Source of the DNA: Aequorivita xiaoshiensis
GTDB lineage: Bacteria > Bacteroidota > Bacteroidia > Flavobacteriales > Flavobacteriaceae
Direction: 5' to 3'
DNA length: 64,000 nucleotides
NCBI RefSeq assembly: GCF_022008395.1
Contig: NZ_JAIRBB010000009.1
Location: 1 to 64,000, forward strand
The first letter of the stretch is position 1; each line of letters starts with the position of its first letter. Shown here piece after piece: positions 16,767-25,590 of the stretch. The notes beneath the pieces were generated by a model. The model did not search any database. It had not been told where the DNA came from and saw nothing but the letters and a program-made list of their open reading frames with translations. A program made the translations under genes and the position numbers.

Positions 16767-18188
16767 TTGGAAACTCCAGAGAACGAAAGCTTTAGAGACA
16801 GCATCGGTACGATGAATGAAGAAGGGAAAAGAGCTTGGGTGTATCCTAAAAAACCTTCCGGTAAGTATTACGATTACAGAAAGTATGTAAGTTATGTTTT
16901 GCTTGCCTTTCTATTTGCTGCCCCGTTTATAAAAATTAATGGCAACCAGTTTTTACTTTTTAATGTATTAGAACGACGCTTTAATATATTTGGTTTTCCA
17001 TTTTGGCCACAAGACTTTTACCTGTTTGTTATAATGATGGTAATTGGGGTAGTTTTTATCCTATTGTTTACCGCCGCTTTCGGCCGAATATTTTGTGGGT
17101 GGATTTGCCCACAAACTATTTTTATGGAAATGGTTTTCCGCAGAATTGAATACTGGATTGATGGCGATAGAGGGGCTCAAATACGTTTGGATAAACAAAA
17201 GTGGGATGCCGAAAAAATTAGAAAGCGCGTTTTAAAGTGGACTATATTCTTTATTATTTCATTCTTAATAGCCAACATATTTCTAGCCTATCTAATAGGA
17301 AGCGATCGATTAATACAATACATTTTTGAAGGACCTTTTGAACATTTAAGTACCCTAATTTCGTTATTAATTTTCACAGGTGTTTTCTACTTTATATTCG
17401 CTTGGTTCCGGGAACAGGTTTGTATTATTGCTTGTCCGTATGGAAGACTTCAGGGTGTTTTACTAGATAACAAGTCTATAGTAGTAGCCTACGACCACAA
17501 ACGTGGGGAAAAAGAAAAAGGCCGTGCTAAATTCAGAAAAAATGAAGATCGCGAAGCCTCTGGAAAAGGTGATTGTATAGACTGTTTTCAATGTGTTCAT
17601 GTGTGCCCAACTGGAATTGACATCCGTAACGGTACACAGCTCGAATGCGTGAACTGTACCGCTTGTATGGATGCTTGCGACAGTATGATGGAAGCAGTTA
17701 ATCTTCCAAAAGGATTAATTAGATATGCTAGTGAAGAAAATATTGAAAAGAAAGCTCCTTTTAAATTCACACCCAGACTAAAAGGATATACAGCTGTTTT
17801 AGTAATTCTTATAGGTGTTCTTACAGGGATGTTATTCTTAAGAAGTGATGTAGAAGCAAATATTTTACGATTGCCAGGACAGCTCTATGAGCATAAAGAC
17901 AACAATATTATTAGCAATGTATTTACATACAAATTGTTGAATAAAACTACCAGAGATATTGAAGACATTCACTTTAAACTAAAATCGCCTAAAGGGGAAA
18001 TTAAGAGTGTAAAACAAGGGGAAATTATAGTTCCTGCTCAAGATTTAGCTGAGGGCACATTGTTTATCGAAATTAATGGCTCAGCCCTAAGCGGTGATAA
18101 AAACCGAGCAGTGATTGAAGTGTATAGTGGTGACAAATTGATAGAAACAACAAGTGTTACCTTTTTAGGCCCGCGTAGTTATAAGTAG
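16767..18188 (+). CDS. ccoG: cbb3 oxidase assembly Cu-reductase CcoG (FixG/RdxA)
   Basis: A 473-aa membrane ferredoxin-type protein. It has several N-terminal helices with FGRIFCGWICPQTIFME near residue 105-121, a lone pair of helices around 150-215, and REQVCIIACPYGRLQ. A soluble 2x[4Fe-4S] module follows, with GDCIDCFQCVHVCPTG and LECVNCTACMDACD near residues 268-310, then a final helix and a C-terminal Ig-like IG domain. CcoG supplies reduced copper during cbb3 maturation. The frame opens with TTG at 16767; no ATG lies nearby until residue 13, and the family starts close to this point, so a TTG start is preferred. Confidence 0.92.
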   Translation: METPENESFRDSIGTMNEEGKRAWVYPKKPSGKYYDYRKYVSYVLLAFLFAAPFIKINGNQFLLFNVLERRFNIFGFPFWPQDFYLFVIMMVIGVVFILLFTAAFGRIFCGWICPQTIFMEMVFRRIEYWIDGDRGAQIRLDKQKWDAEKIRKRVLKWTIFFIISFLIANIFLAYLIGSDRLIQYIFEGPFEHLSTLISLLIFTGVFYFIFAWFREQVCIIACPYGRLQGVLLDNKSIVVAYDHKRGEKEKGRAKFRKNEDREASGKGDCIDCFQCVHVCPTGIDIRNGTQLECVNCTACMDACDSMMEAVNLPKGLIRYASEENIEKKAPFKFTPRLKGYTAVLVILIGVLTGMLFLRSDVEANILRLPGQLYEHKDNNIISNVFTYKLLNKTTRDIEDIHFKLKSPKGEIKSVKQGEIIVPAQDLAEGTLFIEINGSALSGDKNRAVIEVYSGDKLIETTSVTFLGPRSYK

Positions 18189-18245
18189 TTCTTTTATTAG
18201 AAAAGGAAATTGAAATATAGAATTAATCATTAAATAATAATCGTA

Positions 18246-18692
18246 ATGAAGATAAATTGGGGTACAGGATTGGTGATTGGGATGGTGCTTTTTATATCAT
18301 TCATACTGTTTTTCGTTATAAAAATCAGTACTCAAAATAAATACGATTTTGATTTGGTAACTGAAGATTACTATCAAAAAGAATTGGTATTCCAAAAAGA
18401 AATGGACGATCAAACCAATTCACATACTTTAAAGTCTAAAGTTAAAGGAAAAAGAACAGCCGAAGGATGGTTAATTACCTTTCCCGAGGAAGTTGATTAT
18501 TCAAAGGTTTCTGGAACAGTATTGATGTATAGACCTTCCAACAAGAAATTAGATTTTAAGATGCCATTAAAGCTATCGAGTTCAACCCTACTTATTCCGG
18601 ATGAAAAGTTGGTAGGAGGCCGATGGAACACTATCGTACATTGGAGTATCGATGGTGAAGATTATCTGTTTAAAGATGAAATTATTTATTAA
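18246..18692 (+). CDS. ccoH: FixH family protein (CcoH)
   Basis: A 148-aa protein with a single N-terminal membrane helix (about residues 4-26) and a periplasmic domain. The EDYYQKELVFQKEMD helix after the anchor is the FixH family hallmark. FixH/CcoH assists assembly and stability of cbb3 oxidase. It stands 57 bp after ccoG and 69 bp before the SafE-type gene in the usual order, on the same strand. Confidence 0.88.
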   Translation: MKINWGTGLVIGMVLFISFILFFVIKISTQNKYDFDLVTEDYYQKELVFQKEMDDQTNSHTLKSKVKGKRTAEGWLITFPEEVDYSKVSGTVLMYRPSNKKLDFKMPLKLSSSTLLIPDEKLVGGRWNTIVHWSIDGEDYLFKDEIIY

Positions 18693-18761
18693 TAAGGATT
18701 GATTTTTTAAATAGTAAACCCTATTTAAATTGATTTATAAACTCAGAATCGAGTTCTTAAA

Positions 18762-19508
18762 ATGTTATACACCGCACTTTTATTTGGATTATTAGGTAGC
18801 TTCCACTGCGTGGGAATGTGCGGCCCTATTGCATTTTTATTACCTGTAGATAGAACTAACAACTTCAAGAAAATTGGGCAGATTTTTCTGTATCACTTTG
18901 GAAGGATACTAGCATATAGTATTATAGGCTTGGTCTTTGGGCTAGTAGGAAAAAGTTTAAACTTATTTGGGTTTCAGCAACAACTTTCAATTTTGATTGG
19001 AGTATTAATGATTGCTGTTATCTTCATTCCTATAAAAACCTTTAATAAATACAACTTCTCAAAACCTATATATAAAGCTGTTTCAAAAGTAAAATCTGCA
19101 TTAGGGAAAGAATTAAAAAAGAAAACCCCTGATACGTTTTTAACTATTGGGTTTTTAAATGGCTTTTTACCTTGTGGTTTAGTATATATGGCTGTTTTCG
19201 GAGCAATTGCTTCAGGAAACCCGCTTCAAGGAAGTTTGTATATGGCAATATTTGGGCTGGGTACAATCCCGCTAATGACCTCTGCTATATATCTTGGTAA
19301 TTTCTTAAATGGGCAAGTGCGCCAACGAATTCGTAAAGCAATTCCTGTATTGGTAGTTATTATAGGATGTCTCTTTATCGTTAGAGGATTGGGCTTAGGA
19401 ATACCCTATATTTCACCAAAACCAATGACAGATACTGTAGATTCAAATATAGACTGCGCGCCTACGCTATCAGAAAATAAACTAATTAATAACCAAAATA
19501 ATATTTAA
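18762..19508 (+). CDS. SafE/TauE-type membrane protein of cbb3 cluster (copper-import-like)
   Basis: A 248-aa six-helix membrane protein of the DsbD_2/urease accessory-like family, often labelled sulfite exporter TauE/SafE. The first helix bears GSFHCVGMCGPIAFLLP (residues 11-27) with an HCxxxC signature, and a second conserved loop, NGFLPCGLVYMA, is found near 140-151. Members in cbb3 clusters are thought to help copper delivery or act with CcoG and CcoI; a sulfite export role is unlikely here. The C-terminus ends in a short Asn-rich hydrophilic tail. Confidence 0.8.
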   Translation: MLYTALLFGLLGSFHCVGMCGPIAFLLPVDRTNNFKKIGQIFLYHFGRILAYSIIGLVFGLVGKSLNLFGFQQQLSILIGVLMIAVIFIPIKTFNKYNFSKPIYKAVSKVKSALGKELKKKTPDTFLTIGFLNGFLPCGLVYMAVFGAIASGNPLQGSLYMAIFGLGTIPLMTSAIYLGNFLNGQVRQRIRKAIPVLVVIIGCLFIVRGLGLGIPYISPKPMTDTVDSNIDCAPTLSENKLINNQNNI

Positions 19509-19511
19509 GCA

Positions 19512-19676
19512 ATGACAAATTCAATCTTACCATTAGCTAATTGGGGCATGGGTACCGCAATCATCATTTTCTTTGCAGTACTATGTGTTGTAATGGCTGC
19601 TATTGTACTAAACTTTGTTCTTAGAGGTAAAGGCAGTGGTGACCATAATAACAATACACACTCAGATAAAGAATAA
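19512..19676 (+). CDS. Small single-helix membrane protein, 54 aa
   Basis: A 54-residue open frame that starts with ATG 3 bp after the SafE-type gene and ends at 19676. Residues about 12-35 form one hydrophobic helix, followed by a short Lys/Gly/His/Asn tail (HNNNTHSD). The tight spacing and clean membrane anchor support a real small protein, translated with its neighbour. Its size and topology resemble cbb3 accessory peptides such as CcoM/CcoQ types, but the sequence gives no motif to confirm that. Confidence 0.65.
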   Translation: MTNSILPLANWGMGTAIIIFFAVLCVVMAAIVLNFVLRGKGSGDHNNNTHSDKE

Positions 19677-19739
19677 CAGCAGTAGGTAAATCTGCTTGCC
19701 GACGCATTTAAAATTTCTGGTTTCTTCTTTTGAAAATTA

Positions 19740-20360
19740 CTACCTCGCTAATTCAATTATAGCTTGGATAGTTTCTTTGTTATCTACACCAAGACCTTCT
19801 TGTTGATGTACAAGTTCACCCCCTTGATTAAAAACACTTATAATATTTGAGTGCGAAAAATCTATAGGGGAAATTTGTTTGTAATTAACTGCTAAAACTG
19901 CAGCAAATTCACGAGTATCTTCTTCGCTACCACGCAGGAAAAGCCATTTGTCATCTTCCATCTGGTTTTCTTTTGCGAAAGCTTTTAATCGCTCAGGAGT
20001 ATCAGTTTCTGGATCTATACTTACAAATACATATTGAACATCATCCTTTTTATCATTAGGAATTTGTTTTTCAATATTTCTCATATCGGCAACCAACCTG
20101 GGGCAAGCAGCTTGACACGAGGTATAAATCATAACCATAGCCAATACTTTTCCTTCGAGCTCCTTTAGTTCAATGCCTGCACCGTCTTGCGTTGTCCAAT
20201 GGGAAGGAAGGTTATAGATAGACATATCTGAAATAACATTACGCTTAGATTCTTCGGCGTTGTTTTCAGAAATATCTTTAGAATCATTAACTGCATTATT
20301 ACAGGACATTGCAACAAGTGAAATTGCAATTAAAATATATTTTAAGTTTTTCATAATCAT
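19740..20360 (-). CDS. SCO1/SenC-family copper chaperone lipoprotein
   Basis: A 206-aa lipoprotein (lipobox VAMSC, C20) with a thioredoxin-like SCO domain. The copper ligands are visible: C82 and C86 in TSCQAACP, and the histidine in PIDFSHSN. SCO proteins deliver copper to oxidases or, in this setting, to copper nitrite reductase. It is the last gene of the reverse porin-nirK-nirV-SCO unit, 36 bp after nirV, so NirK is the likely client, though the neighbouring cbb3 oxidase also needs copper. ATG at residue 1 or 3 is possible. Confidence 0.88.
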   Translation of the reverse strand: MIMKNLKYILIAISLVAMSCNNAVNDSKDISENNAEESKRNVISDMSIYNLPSHWTTQDGAGIELKELEGKVLAMVMIYTSCQAACPRLVADMRNIEKQIPNDKKDDVQYVFVSIDPETDTPERLKAFAKENQMEDDKWLFLRGSEEDTREFAAVLAVNYKQISPIDFSHSNIISVFNQGGELVHQQEGLGVDNKETIQAIIELAR

Positions 20361-20396
20361 GTTTAATTTTTATCATGATGAATTAAGAAGTAGAGC

Positions 20397-21164
20397 CTAT
20401 TCTTCTATATCCTTAACACATCTAAATCCAAGGTTTTGTGAACTGTAACGGGCCTTCATACTTCCGCGAAATGCATATCGCATAAATGCAGCATAATTCA
20501 TTAAATCTGAAGCGCCAATAGCTGCACTACCGCAGAAAAGATTAGAGTCTTTATCCTGATCTTTTCGTGATTCTCCCGAAATTAGAACCGTATTAAAATC
20601 TTGTGTCCACTCCCATACTAGGCCGTGTAAATCGTATATTCCATAATAGTTTTTATAGGATTCTCCTATTGGATTTACATAGGTTTTAGGGGTTTCGTAC
20701 CAACTTAAAATATATTGATTATAAGATTCAATTCTTCTAGCGTCGGGAACGTCTTCATTTGCCATGGCGGCAAACTCCCATTCGTCTACTGTTGGTAATC
20801 GTTTTCCTTGGCATTCGCAATATTTTTTTGCTGCAAACCAAGAAACACTTGTTATTGGAGCATTAGGAAGACCACTATAAGTAACATCATCCTCCCATTT
20901 ATTAAGATAGCTTTTATCTGCAAACAGACTTATAACGTTGCTTTTTTTCCATTTTGGATTTTCCTTTACAAAATTTAAGTATTCCTCATTTGTAACAGGA
21001 TATACGTCCATCATAAACGGATCAACTTTTACCAATTGGTCTGCCGTTCCATAGAGCGGTAAAAAAACACCGCCCTTTACTTTGGCCATTTTATCATTTT
21101 GAGCAGTAACCTTAACAAATAATAGTGAACAGAATAAGAAAAGGGCGATGTGATATAATTTCAT
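20397..21164 (-). CDS. nirV: NirV-like formylglycine-generating-enzyme/SUMF1-domain protein
   Basis: A 255-aa exported protein (signal peptide about residues 1-21) made of one SUMF1/FGE-sulfatase domain. Typical features are MMDVYPVTNEEYLNFV near 50-65, SVSWFAAKKYCECQGKRLPT around 110-130, GLVWEWTQDF near 185, and the closing LGFRCVK. Proteins of this family coded next to nirK are called NirV; the role is not settled, possibly in maturation of the copper enzyme or electron-transfer chain. It lies 14 bp downstream of nirK and is clearly co-transcribed. The symbol is based on family plus context. Confidence 0.8.
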   Translation of the reverse strand: MKLYHIALFLFCSLLFVKVTAQNDKMAKVKGGVFLPLYGTADQLVKVDPFMMDVYPVTNEEYLNFVKENPKWKKSNVISLFADKSYLNKWEDDVTYSGLPNAPITSVSWFAAKKYCECQGKRLPTVDEWEFAAMANEDVPDARRIESYNQYILSWYETPKTYVNPIGESYKNYYGIYDLHGLVWEWTQDFNTVLISGESRKDQDKDSNLFCGSAAIGASDLMNYAAFMRYAFRGSMKARYSSQNLGFRCVKDIEE

Positions 21165-21178
21165 TTTATATAACTTTA

Positions 21179-22648
21179 TTATCTATTTCTTACAGCTTTT
21201 ACCATCTCTGGAGTTACATCTGTCTTATTATTGCCCCAGCTGTTATATACATAGGTCAACACATTTGCAACATCTTCATCACTAAGAGCCTGAGCCGTCA
21301 TCACACTATTGTATTTTTTTCCATTAACTGTAATTTCACCAGACTTACCATTTAATACGATATCAATTGCGCGATCTACGTCTTCGTTTAAGTAGTCTGC
21401 TTTAGCTAAAGGAGGGAAGGCACCTTCAATTCCCTGCCCATTGGCTTGGTGACAAGCAACACAAGTAGCCATATATTTATCTTTACCAAACTTCATTTTT
21501 TCCTCAAAGCTCAAGGCTTTAACTTCTTCTTTTTTATCATCTTTTTTACCTAAACTAGGCATGGATTGGATTACACTCCCTTCTGGAAGGTAAATTCCTT
21601 CGTAAATCTCTCCTGCAAATACTTTTTCATTTTCTTCGCCCTCAACGTTTAATACGGCAAGCGCTCCTTTGTTGAATGCTCTAAAAATAGAGTGATCTAC
21701 CAATATAAATGAACCTGGAACATCTACTTTAAATTCAACGATTGCTGCACCTCCGGCAGGAATTAAAGTGGTTTGAACATTGTCGTTTACCAAATCGCCA
21801 CCCTCAACGTGAACTTTGTCAAAAATTTCTCCAATTACGTGAAAGGATGAAACTAGGTTAGGACCCCCATTCCCTACGAATAATCTTACAGTTTCACCTA
21901 CCTTTGCAGTAAGCGCATTATCGCCTGTCATTGCTCCTACGTGACCGTTAAACACTACATAATCTGCTTTTTCATCGATTGCTTTCTGCATATCGAATGC
22001 TTGTAAACCACGCTCACCGTACTTTCCTTCGGTGTAAAAATCACCCTGCATTATGTAATACTCTCTGTCTACAGGTTCTAAACCACCTTCTGGCTCAACT
22101 AGAATTAAACCATACATCCCGTTCGCGATATGCATCCCCACTGGAGCGGTCGCACAATGGTAAACATATAACCCCGGGTTGAGGGTTTTAAATGAAAAGA
22201 TTTTTTCGTGACCTGGAGCAACAAATGAAGATTCTGCTCCACCTCCTGGACCATTCACCGCATGAAGGTCGATGTTATGAGGAAGCTTATTGTCTGGGTG
22301 ATTTTTTAGTTTAAACTCAATTTCGTCACCTACACGAGTTCTAATAAAACTTCCAGGTACAGTACCCCCAAACGTCCAATAAACGTATTTTACTCCGTTT
22401 ACCATTTCGCCTTCTCTTTCTTGAATTTCAAGATCGACGATTAGCTTTTTAGCTTTACGTTTTCCCACTGGAGTAGGAACAAATGGTGGGTCTGTTAATT
22501 CAGCTATCATTTCTTGACTCACAGGGATATCCAAGGCATTTTCATAAGTTTTGCTGGATTGATCGTTAACGCATGCAGTTAGGAAAGCTGCAGCTCCAAA
22601 ACTAAATAACAGTTTTACTACATTTTTTCTCTTAAACTTAATAATCAT
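21179..22648 (-). CDS. nirK: Copper nitrite reductase with fused C-terminal cytochrome c
   Basis: A 489-aa lipoprotein or signal-bearing protein (LTACVND lipobox, C26). Two cupredoxin domains follow. Domain 1 has [13 protein letters not shown] and [20 protein letters not shown], giving the type 1 copper His, Cys, His and Met plus type 2 histidines; [14 protein letters not shown] supplies the second-domain histidine. After a Lys/Glu-rich linker near 385-395, a class I cytochrome c domain carries [11 protein letters not shown]. NirK reduces nitrite to NO; the fused haem domain can accept electrons directly. It is the second gene of the reverse operon, 24 bp after the porin, with SCO copper chaperone and nirV downstream. 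No NO reductase is present in the window. Confidence 0.94.
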   Translation of the reverse strand: MIIKFKRKNVVKLLFSFGAAAFLTACVNDQSSKTYENALDIPVSQEMIAELTDPPFVPTPVGKRKAKKLIVDLEIQEREGEMVNGVKYVYWTFGGTVPGSFIRTRVGDEIEFKLKNHPDNKLPHNIDLHAVNGPGGGAESSFVAPGHEKIFSFKTLNPGLYVYHCATAPVGMHIANGMYGLILVEPEGGLEPVDREYYIMQGDFYTEGKYGERGLQAFDMQKAIDEKADYVVFNGHVGAMTGDNALTAKVGETVRLFVGNGGPNLVSSFHVIGEIFDKVHVEGGDLVNDNVQTTLIPAGGAAIVEFKVDVPGSFILVDHSIFRAFNKGALAVLNVEGEENEKVFAGEIYEGIYLPEGSVIQSMPSLGKKDDKKEEVKALSFEEKMKFGKDKYMATCVACHQANGQGIEGAFPPLAKADYLNEDVDRAIDIVLNGKSGEITVNGKKYNSVMTAQALSDEDVANVLTYVYNSWGNNKTDVTPEMVKAVRNR

Positions 22649-22672
22649 AATGGTTGGTTTTTAAAAATTGAT

Positions 22673-23950
22673 TTATAATTTGGTTGTTTCATTTTTATTA
22701 TAAGTGAACAGTGTAGGATTTATTGTAACCATTGCCCAAGCCCAATAATTCGAATTGCCATCAAAGTTGTTTTTTACAATTTCGATACCTTTCGTAGCGA
22801 AATATTGAGAATAACCAAGATTTAACCCTACAAATTCATTCAATTTGTACGAAGTTAACAAATCCAATTCAAATCCTAAATTATTTGAATCATAGTTATT
22901 TATGTCTGCAGCAGCATAAAATTGATGAAGTGCTAAACTAAAATTTGTTGTAGTATTTAGGATGTACTTTACATTTCCGTAAATGTCTAATAGCCCTACA
23001 TTATTTATGTGGTTTCCTACGTAATAGTAATCCATGAGCCCATTAAACTTATGATTTGTTCCATAAAGAGGGGTAAAGGCTTTATTCTCCCCATTTGCTG
23101 GCGCACCATAAGTATTTCCACTTTGTAACTCGCTGCCTAATCCCAGATTTAGATTTGAAGTCGCAGCATAATTCGCTTCCAATGAGAATAAATATGCGCT
23201 TAAATCATTATCGGCTACATCTTTACCAAATTGATAGTAGAGATTTGAAGAAAAGTTGAAGTTATCAATTCTAGTTTTTAAGTGCATTCCAACAGTTTGG
23301 CTGTATCGAGTGTCATTATTAGCCGCATCAATTTCATCAATATATTGAAGTCCGTTGTTCAAAAACATAAAACTTGCAGATAGCTGTTCCCAATTCTTAT
23401 TTACCCAAATATATTGAAGGCTTTTATAGGTATTTACTGTAAGGAAGTTTCCAGTAAGGCTTTCATTGTCCTGATTATAAGCTGCACCAAAATGAAGTTT
23501 AAAATAACTTGGTTCATATTTCAAAATTGCAGCGTCGTGACTTCTTCCTTGTTGGGCCCAGCCAACATTCCCAAAGAAACGCTGATCGTCGTATACTATC
23601 TCCTGACGTCCAATTTTAAAATTAAAATCTTTAACCAAAAGTATTTCTGCCCAGGCCTGATGTAGTGAAAAGCCATTATTGTCTGCTACATTAAGTTGTG
23701 GCACATCTCCCCAAACTCGTACATCTTGCGGACTTAAATACAAGTGAAGTTTTTGAGTTTTATATTCAAAATTTAATCGTGTACGTTGTGAAACAAAGGC
23801 CGCAGGATCAACATTATTTGGGTAAAGTGTTTTATAACCGTGTCTAAGCTCAAATCTAGGACGTAGCTCTGCATCTAAAGTGAATTGCGAATAAACATTT
23901 ACAACCCCCAACATCAGGATAACAAATAATAGCTTTTTAGCAATACTCAT
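22673..23950 (-). CDS. Outer-membrane beta-barrel protein, alginate export family-like
   Basis: A 425-aa protein with a signal peptide (residues about 3-22) and a barrel of alternating strands. LDAELRPRFELRHGY opens the mature part, and KIGRQEIVYDDQRFFGNVGW is the conserved block of alginate-export (AlgE-like) porins. In denitrifying flavobacteria such porins occur next to nirK and may admit nitrite or other anions; actual substrate is inference. The frame extends 9 codons upstream to 23977, but that would place the start inside the operator and -7 element, so the ATG at 23950 is chosen. It is first in the porin-nirK-nirV-SCO operon. Confidence 0.8.
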   Translation of the reverse strand: MSIAKKLLFVILMLGVVNVYSQFTLDAELRPRFELRHGYKTLYPNNVDPAAFVSQRTRLNFEYKTQKLHLYLSPQDVRVWGDVPQLNVADNNGFSLHQAWAEILLVKDFNFKIGRQEIVYDDQRFFGNVGWAQQGRSHDAAILKYEPSYFKLHFGAAYNQDNESLTGNFLTVNTYKSLQYIWVNKNWEQLSASFMFLNNGLQYIDEIDAANNDTRYSQTVGMHLKTRIDNFNFSSNLYYQFGKDVADNDLSAYLFSLEANYAATSNLNLGLGSELQSGNTYGAPANGENKAFTPLYGTNHKFNGLMDYYYVGNHINNVGLLDIYGNVKYILNTTTNFSLALHQFYAAADINNYDSNNLGFELDLLTSYKLNEFVGLNLGYSQYFATKGIEIVKNNFDGNSNYWAWAMVTINPTLFTYNKNETTKL

Positions 23951-23966
23951 AACCGATAAAATTATT

Positions 23967-24017
23967 TTCTGACACAAATGTCTGAATATAAAATAAAAAG
24001 AAATATGACGGTTGTCA
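23967..24017 (-). promoter_or_regulatory. Dual operator promoter of porin-nirK-nirV-SCO operon
   Basis: Read on the reverse strand, a Crp/Fnr-type box (24006-24017; TGAC-GGTT-GTCA on the forward strand) lies 36.5 bp from the last G of GACATTTG (23982-23975). The -7 element sits inside a second dyad, TTCTGACA-CAAA-TGTCTGAA (23967-23986), the motif also found before rrf2 and ric. Activator box upstream and repressor-like dyad on the -7 region suggest dual control. Confidence 0.65.
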
Positions 24018-24040
24018 CAAAAACCTTATTAATAACTACT

Positions 24041-25405
24041 TTAAACAGTCATTGAAAACAGTTGTCTATCTGGTTGATTCCGTTGCAATAATACATCAAA
24101 TGCCATGCAGATATTACGCACAAAAGGACGGCCTTTTTCTGTTATATGTAGTTCTTTAGCGCCAATTTTCAACAAACCATCAGTCTCCATTTCCTTTAGG
24201 TTGTGAAGTACTTCTGGTAATTCTGGAAATTGAAGTGAGATGGCTTCCCAAGAAGTTTCTAAACTACACATCATATTTAAAATGTGTTTTCTAATAATTA
24301 GATCTTCTTCATTTAACATATGACCTCGATATACAGGAAGAACACCTTGTTCAACCAAATGTTGGTATTCCTCTACGTTTTTAGCATTTTGGGCAAAACT
24401 GTACCAGCTATCACCAATGGCAGAAATTCCAAGCCCAACCATTAACTGAGTTTTACTTTCGGTATATCCCATAAAATTTCTATGCAATTCTTTTTCTTCC
24501 ACTGCTTTGTATAAGCTATCCGATTTTAAAGCGAAATGGTCCATACCTATTTCAATATATCCAGCTTCTTCTAGCATTTTCTTACCAGCTTCATACATAT
24601 CTCTTTTTTCTGCAGGAGTAGGTAAGTCTGCTTCTTTAAAACCTCTTTGTCCGTTTCCCTTTATCCACGGCACGTGAGCATAGCTGTAAAACGCTATACG
24701 GTCTGGCATTAATTCTTTTGTTTTTTCTATTGAATAAATTACGTGCTCTTTTTTCTGAAATGGGAGTCCAAATATAATGTCGTGTCCTACCGAGGTATAA
24801 CCAATTTCCCGAGCACTTTCGGTTACTCGTTTTACATTCACAAAGGGTTGAAGTCTGTTAATCGCCACTTGAACCGTAGGATTATAATCTTGAACCCCAT
24901 AGCTCACTCTTGTAAAACCACAGTCGTAAAGAGTTTGTAAATGATCGCCTTTGGTGTTGTTTGGATGACCTTCAAAGCTGAATGATGGATTTTCTGCCAT
25001 TGTTGCATCTCGAAAAATACCTCTAATTAGAATTTTTAAGTTTTCTGCTGAAAAAAAAGTAGGTGTTCCTCCTCCTAAATGCAATTCCTTAATAATTGGT
25101 CTCTCATTAAATAGCGCAAGGTAAAGACGCCATTCTTTTAAAACAGATTCTAAATATGGGGTTTCAACAGCGTGATTTTTGGTGATGCGTTTATTACATC
25201 CACAAAAAGTACACAAGCTTTCACAAAAAGGCAGGTGTATATACACACTTATTCCTTCTTTCGAATTGCTTTCAGAAAAACTTTGTGATACATTTTTTTT
25301 CCATTCTTTTAATGAGAAGTTAGCCTCATTCCAATATGGAACAGTTGGATAACTTGTGTATCTAGGACCAGGAACATTATATTTTGAAACTAAATTGGAG
25401 GTCAT
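24041..25405 (-). CDS. hemN: Oxygen-independent coproporphyrinogen III oxidase
   Basis: A 454-aa radical SAM enzyme of haem synthesis. YIHLPFCESLCTFCGC (about residues 57-72) holds the CxxxCxxC cluster ligands and the extra cysteine typical of true HemN. GGGTPTFF, YGVQDYN and FGLPFQ are the next family blocks, and the C-terminal HemN domain is complete. It decarboxylates coproporphyrinogen III without oxygen, supplying haem for the cytochromes encoded here at low oxygen. A frame extension begins at TTG 25426 but overlaps the -7 element, so ATG 25405 is chosen. Its promoter has the Crp/Fnr-type box; it is divergent from the dihaem lipoprotein. Confidence 0.93.
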   Translation of the reverse strand: MTSNLVSKYNVPGPRYTSYPTVPYWNEANFSLKEWKKNVSQSFSESNSKEGISVYIHLPFCESLCTFCGCNKRITKNHAVETPYLESVLKEWRLYLALFNERPIIKELHLGGGTPTFFSAENLKILIRGIFRDATMAENPSFSFEGHPNNTKGDHLQTLYDCGFTRVSYGVQDYNPTVQVAINRLQPFVNVKRVTESAREIGYTSVGHDIIFGLPFQKKEHVIYSIEKTKELMPDRIAFYSYAHVPWIKGNGQRGFKEADLPTPAEKRDMYEAGKKMLEEAGYIEIGMDHFALKSDSLYKAVEEKELHRNFMGYTESKTQLMVGLGISAIGDSWYSFAQNAKNVEEYQHLVEQGVLPVYRGHMLNEEDLIIRKHILNMMCSLETSWEAISLQFPELPEVLHNLKEMETDGLLKIGAKELHITEKGRPFVRNICMAFDVLLQRNQPDRQLFSMTV

Positions 25406-25423
25406 AATTATTGTATTTGAGTT

Positions 25424-25466
25424 CAAAATTAGAGCTGTTTGTTTGTTTCCTAAATGATTAATATCA
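25424..25466 (-). promoter_or_regulatory. Promoter with Crp/Fnr-type box for hemN
   Basis: The box at 25455-25466 (forward reading TGAT-TAAT-ATCA, perfect dyad) and the reverse-strand -7 element TAATTTTG (25431-25424, perfect consensus) are separated by 36.5 bp centre to G. The leader to ATG 25405 is about 13 nt. Confidence 0.75.
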
Positions 25467-25519
25467 GTTTTTATTTTTTTAAACCTTTTATCTTTAATTC
25501 TGTAAACCTAAAGTTCTAC

Positions 25520-25563
25520 GTAACATTTGTTACTATATGAAATAATTTATTATTTTAATTTTG
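25520..25563 (+). promoter_or_regulatory. Promoter with Crp/Fnr-type box for the dihaem lipoprotein
   Basis: The dyad GTAACA-TT-TGTTAC (25520-25533; core TAAC-ATTT-GTTA) lies 36.5 bp centre to G from TAATTTTG (25556-25563, perfect TAnnTTTG). The TAAC half-site differs from TGAC/TGAT but matches the site before the gene at 31601. Confidence 0.7.
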
Positions 25564-25590
25564 GTTTTAGCGATTTAAGAATCATAGGTT

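Noticed and set aside
18762-19508. Sulfite exporter
   Set aside because: The TauE/SafE label is common for this fold, but the HCVGMC motif and cbb3 context favour a metal-related assembly role.
23951-23977. Upstream start of the porin gene
   Set aside because: It would lie inside the -7 element and the TTCTGACA dyad; the ATG at 23950 gives a normal signal peptide.
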